Part shown: positions 26,701-35,727 of the stretch, in pieces
How positions within the stretch are numbered: the stretch's first letter is position 1
Layout of the letters: each line of letters opens with the position of its first letter
NCBI GenBank assembly: GCA_947495795.1
Contig: CANMAI010000001.1
Coordinates: 372,001-436,000 of the forward strand
Source: an uncultured Paracoccaceae bacterium
Lineage (GTDB): Bacteria > Pseudomonadota > Alphaproteobacteria > Rhodobacterales > Rhodobacteraceae
Reading direction: 5' to 3'
Length of the DNA stretch: 64,000 nt
Program-made: the position numbers and the translations under genes
Notes under the pieces: generated by a model
Database searches by the model: none
Seen by the model: only the letters and a program-made list of their open reading frames with translations
Told to the model about the DNA's origin: nothing

Positions 26701-26955
26701 ATGATCAAAATCCGCTCAGCTATCTGCCGTATGGCTGCATTTGTTGCACTGTTTTCCCTGGCGTTCGCTACCACAGCGCAAGCTGGCGTTGTAACCGTTT
26801 CGATGGTGGACAGTTCCGTTGTATTCACTGGACAATTGGTAGGAGAAGACGCTGACACAATTGTTCTTGAAACGCGCTATGGTACTGTTGTCCTCGCCAA
26901 AGCGGAAAGCAAATGCAAAGGATGCGCTCCGCAGATTTTCGCACAAGCGAACTGA
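26701..26955 (+). CDS. Small exported protein between imuB and dnaE2, function unknown
   Basis: This 84-residue protein starts at the ATG at 26701. A signal peptide covers about residues 1-28 (AFVALFSLAFATTAQAG). The mature part of about 55 residues is a compact beta domain (VVTVSMVDSSVVFTGQLVGE, ADTIVLETRYGTVVLA) ending with a CKGC motif. It resembles the small N-terminal domain of some exported rhodobacterial OmpA or phosphate-binding-like proteins, where the strand pattern ends in CKG-C. A strong terminator follows, so it is a separate transcription unit and not obviously SOS controlled. Confidence 0.65.
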   Translation: MIKIRSAICRMAAFVALFSLAFATTAQAGVVTVSMVDSSVVFTGQLVGEDADTIVLETRYGTVVLAKAESKCKGCAPQIFAQAN

Positions 26956-27038
26956 GAAAAACTTCAGAGTGTTGGCAAGGTAAGATTTTTGTGAAGCCGT
27001 AATATCAAAGCCTTGCCTTCTTAAGCATGAGAATTACC

Positions 27039-27071
27039 AATCCTGCAGCGATGATCGCTGCAGGATTTTTT
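27039..27071 (+). terminator. Rho-independent terminator between the small exported gene and dnaE2
   Basis: A 13-bp perfect stem (AATCCTGCAGCGA / TCGCTGCAGGATT) with a three-base loop (TGA) runs into TTTT. It is the strongest terminator seen in the window and isolates dnaE2 from upstream transcription. Confidence 0.92.
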
Positions 27072-27098
27072 GACTCATATTCTTTGCTGTCTGTATAA

Positions 27099-27113
27099 GA
27101 ACAAATAAAGAAC
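27099..27113 (+). promoter_or_regulatory. LexA box in front of dnaE2
   Basis: GAACAAATAAAGAAC is an exact GAAC-N7-GAAC repeat, 32 bases upstream of the dnaE2 start and just after a strong terminator. Confidence 0.85.
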
Positions 27114-27145
27114 GAAAATCCTGTCCTGAGTGCGCGGTACTTGTT

Positions 27146-30034
27146 ATGGCTTTTGCAGAATTATCGATCACATCAAACTTTACCTTCCTGACAGGCGGCA
27201 GCCATGCAGAAGAATATGCACTGCGCGCAACTCTCTTCGGTTTGCCTGCAATCGCCATTGCTGATCGAAACTCGGTTTCGGGCATTGTTCGGGCACATGT
27301 GAAGCTGCGGGATATTGCAAAATCGGTTGAAGCGGCACAAATGGGCGATACGCAAACTCTCTCAACTCTTGGTCTTGATCTTCCGGCAGATACGAAAGTA
27401 CCCCGCCTGTTACCGGGCGCACGTATCTGTCTTCACTCAGGTACTGAAGTAACCGTTTTACCGCGAGACCGTGCGGCTTGGGGGCGTCTTTGTAAGCTTC
27501 TCACACTGGGCCGCTGTAGGGCGGAGAAAGGAACGTGCCCGCTCTACTTAGAAGATCTTTTAACCTACGCTACGGGTCAGGAACTGTTGATCCATTTTCA
27601 AGAAGCAAGACCTAAGGTCTTCGCCGCGGGCGCATGGCTGCAAGAGGTACAGCAGTTGTCGCGGCGATACGGGAACCAGTGCACGCTTCTGGTGCATCCA
27701 CACTATGATAGTCATGATGATGGACGCTTCCAACAAGCCTCCGCCACGGCATCAGCTCTTGGCATTCCCATGGCGTTGACCGGCGCACCCATTATGCACC
27801 ACAGCACACGGCGGCGATTGGTTGATGTTCTCACCTGTATCCGGGAGGGCATCACAATTGATAAGCTCGGGCGCTTGGCACAGGCAAATGCAGAGCAGCG
27901 ACTCCGTTCAGCGGGTGAGATGTATCGCCTCTTCCCTGAGCAAAAAGAAGCGATTGATCATACGGGTCAGATCGCAGCCCGTTGTCGTTTTTCGCTGGAT
28001 GAACTGCGTTACGAGTATCCTTCCGAAATGATGGAGGGAGAGGCACCACAGATCCGGTTGGAGCGGCTTACGCGGGATGGATTGCGTAGGCGCTATCCAT
28101 CGGGCGCGCCTGAAAAAATTAAAAAACAGGTGCAGCACGAACTCGCGCTCATCGATAAGTTGAACTATGCGCCCTATTTCCTGACGGTAGAAGATACTGT
28201 CCGTTTCGCTCACTCCCGTAACATCCTTTGCCAGGGCCGCGGTTCGGCCGCCAATTCGGTGGTCTGTTTCGCGCTCGGTATTACTTCCGTTAGCCCAGAG
28301 ATCGGTACGATGGTGTTTGAACGGTTCGTCTCCGAAGCGCGGGACGAGCCCCCCGATATTGATGTCGATTTTGAGCACGAACGCCGGGAAGAGGTCATCC
28401 AGTACATTTATAAGCGCTACGGGCGGCACCGCGCAGGGCTGTGCGCCACCGTGATTCATTATCGTGGAAAGCGTGCTATTCGAGAGGTCGGCAAAGCGAT
28501 GGGCCTGTCCGATGACATTATCTCCACCATGTCTTCCCAACTTTGGGGCTGGGGTTCTGCAGGTGTCACCGAGGAAACGCTGCGCGAACTGGGCCTTAAC
28601 CCTGCAGACAGGCGCCTTGCCCAGACATTGGATTTAGTCGAGCAGATACGTGGCTTCCCCCGCCATCTATCACAGCACGTAGGCGGGTTCATCATGACAG
28701 AGGGGCGGCTCGACGCCCTCGTACCCATCGAAAATGCAGCAATGGAGAACCGTACCGTTATATGTTGGGATAAGGACGATATCGACGCGCTCGGCATCCT
28801 GAAGGTCGATGTGCTCTCCCTTGGTATGCTCACCTGTATCCGCAAGGCGTTCGAACTGATACAGACGCACCATGGGCTGGATTATGATCTTGCCACTCTG
28901 CCCGCTGAAGATCCTAAAGTGTACGATATGCTCTGTCGTGCAGACAGTATTGGCGTTTTCCAGGTAGAAAGCCGCGCGCAGATGAACTTTCTGCCTCGCA
29001 TGCGGCCTCGTAATTTCTACGATCTGGTGATCGAAGTCGCTATCGTACGCCCTGGCCCCATTCAGGGCGACATGGTGCATCCTTATATCCGCAGACGACG
29101 CGGTGAGGAGCAGGTGGAGTTTCCTTCGGACGCACTGGGAGAAGTGCTGGGTAAAACGCTCGGTGTGCCCCTCTTTCAGGAACAGGCGATGCAGATCGCC
29201 ATCATCGGTGCAGGATTCTCGCCCGAGGAAGCGGATAGGCTCCGCCGGGCGTTGGCCACTTTCAAGAAATCAGGCACGATCCATCTTTTTCGGGAACGCT
29301 TCCTCGAAGGTATGGAAAAGAACGGATATCCACATGAATTTGCGGAGCGTTGCTTTTCTCAGATTGAGGGTTTCGGCGAGTACGGTTTTCCGGAAAGCCA
29401 TGCCGCCAGTTTTGCTTTACTTGTCTACGCCTCCGCATGGATCAAGCACCACCACCCCGGTATCTTTGCCTGCGCACTCCTTAATTCTCAACCGATGGGC
29501 TTTTACGCTCCTGCACAGATCGTACGTGATGCGCGGATGCATGGGGTGGAAGTGCGTCCAATCGATATCAATGCCAGCTACTGGAACAATGTGATGGAGC
29601 CTGACGGGCGAGGCGGATTGGCCCTGCGTCTGGGGTTTCGCCAGATCAAATCTATGCGTGAGGAAGAGGCAACCTGGATTACAGCGGCACGTGGCAACGG
29701 TTACCGCGTGGTGGAAGATGTGTGGCGTCGTGCGGGCATATCTTCTCGCATTCTCACTATTCTGGGCGAAGCCGATGCCTTCGCAAGCCTTGGACTTCAG
29801 AGGCGGGAAGCTTTGTGGCAGGCACAGGCTTTGAAGAGTGCCGAGCCATTACCGCTTTTTGCACAGGATTTGGAGGGAGAGGGTATCACGGAACCGGAGG
29901 TAAACCTGCCCGGGATGACGTTGGGAGAGGAGGTGGTGGAGGACTATGCCGCCATGCGCCTCACCCTTCGTGCGCACCCTATGGAGCTTTTACGGCACCA
30001 TTTCACCCCTGGATGGCAGGGAGTGATCAAGTAG
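27146..30034 (+). CDS. dnaE2: Error-prone DNA polymerase III alpha subunit DnaE2 (ImuC), short C-terminus
   Basis: DnaE2 performs translesion synthesis with ImuA/ImuB. The PHP domain is at the start (AELSITSNFTFLTGGSHAEE, ADRNSVSG). The polymerase core has GRGSAANSVVCFALGIT and the catalytic PDIDVDFEHERREEVI, then IRGFPRHLSQHVGGFIMTEG and FGEYGFPESHAASFALLVYA. The protein is 962 residues and stops just after LRAHPMELLRHHF; homologues usually continue for over 100 residues with an OB-fold region. None of the three frames after the stop restores it, so this is a genuine C-terminal truncation. Its own LexA box supports damage induction. Confidence 0.93.
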   Translation: MAFAELSITSNFTFLTGGSHAEEYALRATLFGLPAIAIADRNSVSGIVRAHVKLRDIAKSVEAAQMGDTQTLSTLGLDLPADTKVPRLLPGARICLHSGTEVTVLPRDRAAWGRLCKLLTLGRCRAEKGTCPLYLEDLLTYATGQELLIHFQEARPKVFAAGAWLQEVQQLSRRYGNQCTLLVHPHYDSHDDGRFQQASATASALGIPMALTGAPIMHHSTRRRLVDVLTCIREGITIDKLGRLAQANAEQRLRSAGEMYRLFPEQKEAIDHTGQIAARCRFSLDELRYEYPSEMMEGEAPQIRLERLTRDGLRRRYPSGAPEKIKKQVQHELALIDKLNYAPYFLTVEDTVRFAHSRNILCQGRGSAANSVVCFALGITSVSPEIGTMVFERFVSEARDEPPDIDVDFEHERREEVIQYIYKRYGRHRAGLCATVIHYRGKRAIREVGKAMGLSDDIISTMSSQLWGWGSAGVTEETLRELGLNPADRRLAQTLDLVEQIRGFPRHLSQHVGGFIMTEGRLDALVPIENAAMENRTVICWDKDDIDALGILKVDVLSLGMLTCIRKAFELIQTHHGLDYDLATLPAEDPKVYDMLCRADSIGVFQVESRAQMNFLPRMRPRNFYDLVIEVAIVRPGPIQGDMVHPYIRRRRGEEQVEFPSDALGEVLGKTLGVPLFQEQAMQIAIIGAGFSPEEADRLRRALATFKKSGTIHLFRERFLEGMEKNGYPHEFAERCFSQIEGFGEYGFPESHAASFALLVYASAWIKHHHPGIFACALLNSQPMGFYAPAQIVRDARMHGVEVRPIDINASYWNNVMEPDGRGGLALRLGFRQIKSMREEEATWITAARGNGYRVVEDVWRRAGISSRILTILGEADAFASLGLQRREALWQAQALKSAEPLPLFAQDLEGEGITEPEVNLPGMTLGEEVVEDYAAMRLTLRAHPMELLRHHFTPGWQGVIK

Positions 30035-30120
30035 CGAAGCATATGCAGATTGCTGCGTTTCTGTGACAGGCGACACAGTATCCCTCTCCGCCTTGCGGCA
30101 GTGTCACCCCTTGAGAGGAT

Positions 30121-30459
30121 ATGAAAATGGCACTTGCACCCTTCCTGGCGATGCTCGGAATTGTTGTCGTCACTATTCTTGGTGATTGGCTTTTGAAGAC
30201 CGCTTCACTGAGACCAAACTGGACGGGTAGCTCCTACCTGTTTGCCGGAATGGCGATGTACATGATGTCAGGCCTCGGGTTTTTCTTTGCGATGCGTCAC
30301 ATGTCTCTTGCGTCTGTCGGTGTCTGGTACGCGCTTCTCACCATCTTGTTCATGACTGCCTTAGGCGTTTTCACTTTCGGAGAAACGCTCACGGGTCGCG
30401 AGATGCTGGGGATAGCGTTTGCCATTTTGGCCCTCATCTGCATGACAAGGTTTGCCTGA
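30121..30459 (+). CDS. Small four-helix membrane protein, DMT/SMR-like
   Basis: This 112-residue, very hydrophobic protein has about four membrane segments (FLAMLGIVVVTILGDWLL, LFAGMAMYMMSGLGFFFAM, ALLTILFMTALGVFTFG, LGIAFAILALICM). Size and topology match the small multidrug resistance or half-EamA group of the DMT superfamily, including the typical last-loop glutamate (GETLTGREMLG). Substrate unknown; such proteins work as dimers. The ribosome site (GAGAGG) fits the ATG at 30121, with a second possible ATG two codons later. Confidence 0.8.
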   Translation: MKMALAPFLAMLGIVVVTILGDWLLKTASLRPNWTGSSYLFAGMAMYMMSGLGFFFAMRHMSLASVGVWYALLTILFMTALGVFTFGETLTGREMLGIAFAILALICMTRFA

Positions 30460-30521
30460 GATGGATTGCGTTTCTGTGGCAACAGGCGATAGTTGGCAGA
30501 GAAACCATCCGGGAAAACTCC

Positions 30522-30956
30522 ATGCGCTTCATAATCACAAGCATCACTCTTATTGCCTTCGCAACCACAGTTTTTGCGCATAAGGGGGCGACGGGCGTGG
30601 TCAAGGTCAGGATGGATGCAATGAGCGAAGTGGGCCGTGCTACCAAGGTGCTGGGGGAGATGGCCAAATCCGGTACGATTGATGCTGATACCGCTGCCGT
30701 GGCTGCTGATACCCTGATCAGCCGGGCGGAGAGTATCCCGACACTCTTTGAGATGCGCGATATGACACCGCCATCTGAATCACTGGCCATCATCTGGGAA
30801 GACTGGGATGGGTTTCTTCTTCAGGCCAAAGCCATGGAAGCCGCGGCCCGCAACATTCAGGCCGCAGGTGCAGATGCCGCTGCCTTTGATGTCGCTTTCA
30901 AAGAACTCGGCGCAGCCTGCTCAGAATGCCATAAAACATATCGTCAGCCGCAATAG
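30522..30956 (+). CDS. Cytochrome c' family protein
   Basis: This 144-residue periplasmic haem protein has a signal peptide (residues of about 1-19), four-helix-bundle composition and a single haem c site close to the C-terminus, CSECHKTYR. That position is characteristic of class II cytochromes c (c'), which bind NO and are linked to nitrosative stress. The early RMDAMSEVGRATKVLGEMAK is helix 1. Its 3' end overlaps the convergent inhibitor gene by 13 bases. Confidence 0.9.
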   Translation: MRFIITSITLIAFATTVFAHKGATGVVKVRMDAMSEVGRATKVLGEMAKSGTIDADTAAVAADTLISRAESIPTLFEMRDMTPPSESLAIIWEDWDGFLLQAKAMEAAARNIQAAGADAAAFDVAFKELGAACSECHKTYRQPQ

Positions 30957-31225
30957 ACGCTAGTAATCGCACCGTCTTCGCCAAACTCAATGTTCATCCG
31001 CTCCGCCCGGAAATCCTGCGTAATAGTGTCGCCCGGGTTGATAAAGCGTGTTACTTCCGCGGCGAATGTTACCGCTGCCAGATCCTCAACAGTCTTGCCA
31101 ACCAGATCCTGCATTTCCAGTGCGCCACACTCATTTACAGGCTCCACAACCTCTTCGGTTTCGGTCACCTGACTACAGCTCACCATGACCATCGCCATAA
31201 AGGCGAAGGGAATGACACGTCCCAT
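30944..31225 (-). CDS. I78-family peptidase inhibitor-like lipoprotein
   Basis: This 93-residue protein has a lipoprotein-type signal (AFMAMVMVSCSQ, lipobox cysteine at about residue 17). The mature domain matches the small I78 inhibitor family: a CGA start (NECGALEMQDLVGKTVEDL), TRFINPGDTITQDFRAERMN, and the C-terminal ITSVYCG. The two cysteines probably form a disulfide. A good ribosome site (AGGAGA) precedes the ATG. Inhibition of serine peptidases is a family inference. Confidence 0.85.
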   Translation of the reverse strand: MGRVIPFAFMAMVMVSCSQVTETEEVVEPVNECGALEMQDLVGKTVEDLAAVTFAAEVTRFINPGDTITQDFRAERMNIEFGEDGAITSVYCG

Positions 31226-31283
31226 TCTGGGTTCTCCTGCTCTCGCTCAAGTCTTCGTTTTTTTAGTTATTGAGCTTAGTGAA

Positions 31284-32138
31284 TCATGCCGGACGCTTTA
31301 ACGCAAGGGAACCAAAACCTGAACTGATCAACAGAAGCAATCCTGCAATAGTCAGCCAATCTGGGATATCCCCAAACAGCACGAAACCGAGGGCCGTAGC
31401 GGTGACGAGCTGCAGATAGACAAAGGGAGCCAGACGTGTTGCCTCGACCGAGCGATACGCAAACAGTAGAAGAAAATTACCAAACGCTGAAAAAATACCG
31501 CTGCACAGCAAGAGTAAGGGCATCCAACCACCAAAGGATGGCATGGCTGGCAAGCCGATTGGGGTGAGCACAACAGATGCGACGAGCAACTGCGTGAGAA
31601 GGAGCGTCATTGGAGGTGCAGCGTTTGCCAGCCAGCGGCCTGTGGTAAGGTAGAAGCCATAACCCACACCCGCGAGAACTGCAAAAGCGATGCCTGATGT
31701 CATCCCAAAACCGGGCTTAACAACCAGTAATACACCCGCAAAGCCGATGAAGAGAAGCAGAGTTTGCGCGGGCCGGATAGGCTCTCCCAGAAAAAGTGCG
31801 GAAAGAAAGTAGCTGAGGATCGGGCCGACGAAAAAAGCTCCAAAAACAGTTGCGAGCCCTTCAGTCTTTGCACCGGTGAGGATTGACACAACTGTACCGG
31901 CGATCAGAACACCGCGCAGCAAGATCCGCCAGTTGAGAAGGGCGGAGAAATGCAGATTGGAGCGATTGAGGAAGGGAATAAGGGCAAGAAACCCAACAAC
32001 AAAGCGAGACCACGCGACAAAGGCCGGTTCCACACCGTAGATTTCCATCATGAGTTTCCCGACGGCGTCACCCGCCGGGATCAAGCTCATGGAGATGGCC
32101 ATCAGACCAATGGCGCGCCACATCACCGCTGATTGCAT
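31284..32138 (-). CDS. EamA-type drug/metabolite (DMT) transporter
   Basis: This 284-residue protein has ten predicted membrane segments in two EamA repeats. Typical repeat ends are FLGEPIRPAQTLLLFIGFAG in the first half and VLFGDIPDWLTIAGLLLLIS in the second. A strong ribosome site (GGGAGG) precedes the ATG. The substrate is unknown; the family exports metabolites or amino acids. It is transcribed toward the I78 gene. Confidence 0.88.
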   Translation of the reverse strand: MQSAVMWRAIGLMAISMSLIPAGDAVGKLMMEIYGVEPAFVAWSRFVVGFLALIPFLNRSNLHFSALLNWRILLRGVLIAGTVVSILTGAKTEGLATVFGAFFVGPILSYFLSALFLGEPIRPAQTLLLFIGFAGVLLVVKPGFGMTSGIAFAVLAGVGYGFYLTTGRWLANAAPPMTLLLTQLLVASVVLTPIGLPAMPSFGGWMPLLLLCSGIFSAFGNFLLLFAYRSVEATRLAPFVYLQLVTATALGFVLFGDIPDWLTIAGLLLLISSGFGSLALKRPA

Positions 32139-32202
32139 GTGGCACCTCCCACGCCAGTCGATTACCCGTAGGCTTCGGGCGCAGGAGGGTCAAGGCAGCG
32201 TT

Positions 32203-34143
32203 TCAGCCACTTCGGTTCATGCGGTTCTCAATCAATTCATCGACAACGGCGGGTTCTGCGAGGGTAGAGATATCGCCGAGCGCGCCAAAATCATCCTCCG
32301 CAATCTTGCGCAGGATACGGCGCATGATCTTTCCGGATCGGGTTTTGGGAAGGCCCGGTGCCCATTGGATGAGATCGGGTTTGGCGATAGGGCCAATTTC
32401 GGTTCTGACCCATCTCTCGAGATCCTTTCGAAGATCTTCGGTGGCTTCGACGCCGTTCATAAGCGTAACGTAAGCATAGATACCTTGCCCTTTGATATCA
32501 TGCGGGTAGCCCACCACGGCAGCTTCCGCAACATCTGAATGGGCAACAAGCGCGCTTTCTACCTCCGCAGTGCCCATGCGGTGGCCAGAGACGTTGATCA
32601 CATCGTCTACACGGCCGGTGATCCAGTAGTAGCCATCGGCATCGCGGCGGCACCCGTCACCAGAGAAGTAGTAGCCTTTGTAATCGCTGAAATAGGTCTG
32701 CACAAAGCGTTCATGATCGCCATAAACCGTGCGCATCTGGCCCGGCCAGCTATCTTTGATACAGAGCACGCCCTCGGCCTCCGTATCGGTGATCTCTTGG
32801 CCAGAAGTCGGATCCAGGATCACCGGCTCCACCCCAAAGAACGGTTTGGTCGCGGAGCCCGGCTTTGTCGGGATCGCACCTGGAAGCGGAGTGATAAGAT
32901 GACCTCCGGTTTCCGTCTGCCACCATGTATCCACGATGGGACATTTGCCCTTTCCGACGACATCATTGTACCAGTTCCATGCCTCAGGGTTGATTGGCTC
33001 ACCCACTGTGCCAAGAATTCGGATCGAGCTTAGATCACATTTCTCAACCCATTCCTTACCTTGCCCCATCAGTGCGCGAATGGCCGTGGGAGCAGTATAG
33101 AACTGGTTCACTTTATGCTTTTCGCACACCTGCCAGAAACGGCTGGCGTCCGGATAAGTTGGCACGCCTTCAAACATCAGCGTGATCGCACCGTTGGCGA
33201 GTGGCCCATAGACGATGTAGCTGTGGCCTGTGACCCAGCCAACATCCGCAGTGCACCAGAAAACATCACTGTCGTGATAATCGAACGTGTACTGATGGGT
33301 CATGGCGGCATAAACCAGATAGCCGCCCGAGGAGTGCACAACACCCTTTGGTTTTCCTGTTGAGCCCGACGTGTAGAGCACGAAAAGCGGATGTTCGGCA
33401 TCCACTTCCACCGGGTCGCACTGATCAGAAACTCTCTCTTCCATTTCATGGAGCCAGTGGTCCCGATCTGCGACCCATGCAACCTGTTGGCCGGTGCGTT
33501 TCACCACGAGCACTTTCGGTGTTTCGGCTGAATGGTTGATGGCTTGATTTACATTGTCTTTCAGGTTGGTCACCCGCCCGCCCCGAGGAGCACCATCGGA
33601 TGTGATTACTACCTTGGCCTCACTATCGTCTATGCGGTTTGCCAGCGCGTCCGGGCTGAAACCGGCAAATACAATCGAGTGGACAGCACCGATGCGCGCG
33701 CAGGCCAGCATGGCATAGGCTGCCTGTGGGATCATCGGCATATATATGACTACTCGATCACCCTTTGTGACGCCCATCTCCTTGAGAACATTTGAAAACT
33801 TGCAGACATGCGCGTGCAGTTGCTGGTAGGTGATGTGCTGAGCCTCGTCGCTCGCCTCATCAGGTTCCCAGATGATGGCGGTCTGTGTGCCGCGCTCTTT
33901 AAGATGTTTGTCAATGCAGTTGGCCGCTACGTTCAGCGTGCCGTCTTCGTACCATTTGATGGAGACATCGGGGTGTCCATAGCTCACATTCTTTACTGCG
34001 GAGTAGGGTTTTATCCAGTCCAGACGCTTACCTTGTTCGCCCCAGAAGGCTTCAGGATTGGCGATTGAAGCCGCGTACATCTCTTCGTATTTTGCGGCAT
34101 CGGCATGCCATGTACGGGTGGGTGCTTCCAAGGTATCAGACAT
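32203..34143 (-). CDS. acs: Acetyl-CoA synthetase (AMP-forming)
   Basis: Acs activates acetate (and often propionate) to acyl-CoA. This 646-residue protein starts at the ATG at 34143 after a GGGGGAAA ribosome site. Motifs include the phosphate loop [56 protein letters not shown] and the C-terminal [17 protein letters not shown] carrying the acetylation-controlled lysine. It lies 52 bases after the ABC transporter operon on the same strand. With the nearby acyl-CoA-type regulator and symporter-kinase, this points to short-chain carboxylate use. Confidence 0.96.
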   Translation of the reverse strand: MSDTLEAPTRTWHADAAKYEEMYAASIANPEAFWGEQGKRLDWIKPYSAVKNVSYGHPDVSIKWYEDGTLNVAANCIDKHLKERGTQTAIIWEPDEASDEAQHITYQQLHAHVCKFSNVLKEMGVTKGDRVVIYMPMIPQAAYAMLACARIGAVHSIVFAGFSPDALANRIDDSEAKVVITSDGAPRGGRVTNLKDNVNQAINHSAETPKVLVVKRTGQQVAWVADRDHWLHEMEERVSDQCDPVEVDAEHPLFVLYTSGSTGKPKGVVHSSGGYLVYAAMTHQYTFDYHDSDVFWCTADVGWVTGHSYIVYGPLANGAITLMFEGVPTYPDASRFWQVCEKHKVNQFYTAPTAIRALMGQGKEWVEKCDLSSIRILGTVGEPINPEAWNWYNDVVGKGKCPIVDTWWQTETGGHLITPLPGAIPTKPGSATKPFFGVEPVILDPTSGQEITDTEAEGVLCIKDSWPGQMRTVYGDHERFVQTYFSDYKGYYFSGDGCRRDADGYYWITGRVDDVINVSGHRMGTAEVESALVAHSDVAEAAVVGYPHDIKGQGIYAYVTLMNGVEATEDLRKDLERWVRTEIGPIAKPDLIQWAPGLPKTRSGKIMRRILRKIAEDDFGALGDISTLAEPAVVDELIENRMNRSG

Positions 34144-34194
34144 GATTTCCCCCAAATGGATTGGCTATTCGTCTCGTTGTTCTGCAAGCCCTTG

Positions 34195-34959
34195 CTAGAT
34201 GGCGAGGTACTCCTCACGCAGTTCGGCGTTGTCAAGCACCTCCTGTGCGGTACCATCGAACACAACCTGTCCCATGTCGAGGATCACAGCGCGATCCGCA
34301 AGCTTGAGCGCAGCGACTGCGTTCTGCTCCACGATTATGGTTGTCATCCCCAGCTTCTTGATTTCGGTAAGCGTCCGCTCGATCTCTTGAACGATCACAG
34401 GAGCAAGCCCCTCATAAGGTTCATCAAGCAACAAGAGCTTCACATCGCGGGCCAGTGCACGGCCAATCGCAAGCATCTGCTGCTCGCCACCAGAAAGAGT
34501 GACGCCCTCTTGTTTTTTCCGCTCACCCAAACGGGGAAAAAGTTCGTAAATTCGCTCGATTGACCATCCATGAGGTGGCGCGATCTGCGCCAATTGAAGG
34601 TTCTCCTCAACTGTAAGCCCCGGAATGATCCTCCTATCCTCCGGCACAAGTGCAACGCCTTCTCCAGAGGCCTGATATGCCTTCATCTCATGGATCGGTT
34701 TGTGATCCAGCCATATCTCGCCATGGCGGATCTCAGGGTCGTCTACCCGCGCAATTGCACGCAGTGTCGAGGTTTTGCCTGCACCATTCCGACCGAGCAG
34801 TGCAAGGATCTCACCTTCATGGATATTGAAGCTCACGCCCTGTACAATATAGCTCTCGCCGTAATAGGCATGGACATCATGCGCGGAGAAGTAGGCGGGC
34901 GCCTGGCGAGGTATGTGCTCGGCTTTCGCCCGTTCTACTGCATCATCAATAAGCGTCAT
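34195..34959 (-). CDS. livF: ABC transporter ATP-binding protein, LivF type
   Basis: This 254-residue ATPase belongs to a branched-chain-amino-acid-type importer. Walker A is GRNGAGKTS, the signature is LSGGEQQMLAIGRALA, and Walker B is LLLLDEPYEGLAP. The LivF-type C-terminus includes FDGTAQEVLDNAELREEYLA. It overlaps the livG-like gene by four bases and precedes acs. The Liv name refers to transporter type; the substrate may instead be a carboxylate (see findings). Confidence 0.93.
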   Translation of the reverse strand: MTLIDDAVERAKAEHIPRQAPAYFSAHDVHAYYGESYIVQGVSFNIHEGEILALLGRNGAGKTSTLRAIARVDDPEIRHGEIWLDHKPIHEMKAYQASGEGVALVPEDRRIIPGLTVEENLQLAQIAPPHGWSIERIYELFPRLGERKKQEGVTLSGGEQQMLAIGRALARDVKLLLLDEPYEGLAPVIVQEIERTLTEIKKLGMTTIIVEQNAVAALKLADRAVILDMGQVVFDGTAQEVLDNAELREEYLAI

Positions 34960-35714
34960 ACCTGCGCCTCCCCAAGATAGGCTTCGCGCACCTTCGGGTG
35001 CCCCTTGATGTTTTCCGGAACATCCTCAACCAGCACTGTGCCTTGCGCCAACACGCTGATTTTATCAGCAAGGCTGAAGACCACGTGCATATCGTGCTCG
35101 ATAACAACCTTCGTGATGCCACGCGTCTCGCCGATATGCTTCAGAAGATCGATTGTCTTGTTGGTATCTGCCCGTGCCATGCCTGCCGTTGGCTCATCCA
35201 GCAACAGCAGTTCCGGGTCCTGCACAAGACACATCGCCATTTCCAGCCGACGTTTATCTCCGCGGCTCATTTCTGCTGCAATCAGATCTTTCCTATCCGC
35301 GAGACCGACATCACGCAGCACTTCTTCAGCACTGTCTCGGATTTCGCTTTCCTGTGTCACCCGTCGAAACGGGTTCAGCTTGTAGGCACCGTCCCGCTTG
35401 GCGAAGGCTGGAATCATCACGTTTTCCAAAGCGCTGAGATCGGAAAAGATCTCAGGCGTCTGGAAAACCCGGCTGACGCCTGCTTGGTTGATCTGGTGCG
35501 GTTTGATACCCAGAAGGCTCTTCCCGTTGAACATCACACTGCCGGTATCAGGCGTCAGCCGCCCTACGAAACAGTTGAGAAGTGTAGATTTTCCCGCGCC
35601 GTTGGGGCCGATAATCGCATGCACGCTGCCCTTCTCAACGTTAAGGTTTACGTTGTTGAGCGCCTGCAAACCGCCGAAACGTTTGTTGACGTTTTGAACT
35701 TCAAGAATTCCCAT
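34956..35714 (-). CDS. livG: ABC transporter ATP-binding protein, LivG type
   Basis: This 252-residue ATPase starts at the ATG at 35714 (MGILEVQNVNKRFGG); the frame continues upstream but that part overlaps livM and has no resemblance to an ATPase. Walker A is GPNGAGKSTL, a LivG-typical insertion includes GVSRVFQTPEIFSDLSALEN, the signature region reads AAEMSRGDKRRLEMAMCL, and Walker B is LLLLDEPTAGM. The signature has SRG in place of the usual SGG. It pairs with the LivF-type ATPase. Confidence 0.92.
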   Translation of the reverse strand: MGILEVQNVNKRFGGLQALNNVNLNVEKGSVHAIIGPNGAGKSTLLNCFVGRLTPDTGSVMFNGKSLLGIKPHQINQAGVSRVFQTPEIFSDLSALENVMIPAFAKRDGAYKLNPFRRVTQESEIRDSAEEVLRDVGLADRKDLIAAEMSRGDKRRLEMAMCLVQDPELLLLDEPTAGMARADTNKTIDLLKHIGETRGITKVVIEHDMHVVFSLADKISVLAQGTVLVEDVPENIKGHPKVREAYLGEAQV

Positions 35715-35727
35715 CCGCCAGCACTCC

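Noticed and set aside
30035-30120. A frameshifted continuation of dnaE2
   Set aside because: All three frames after the stop were read; none resembles the OB-fold region and the interval is too short before the next gene.
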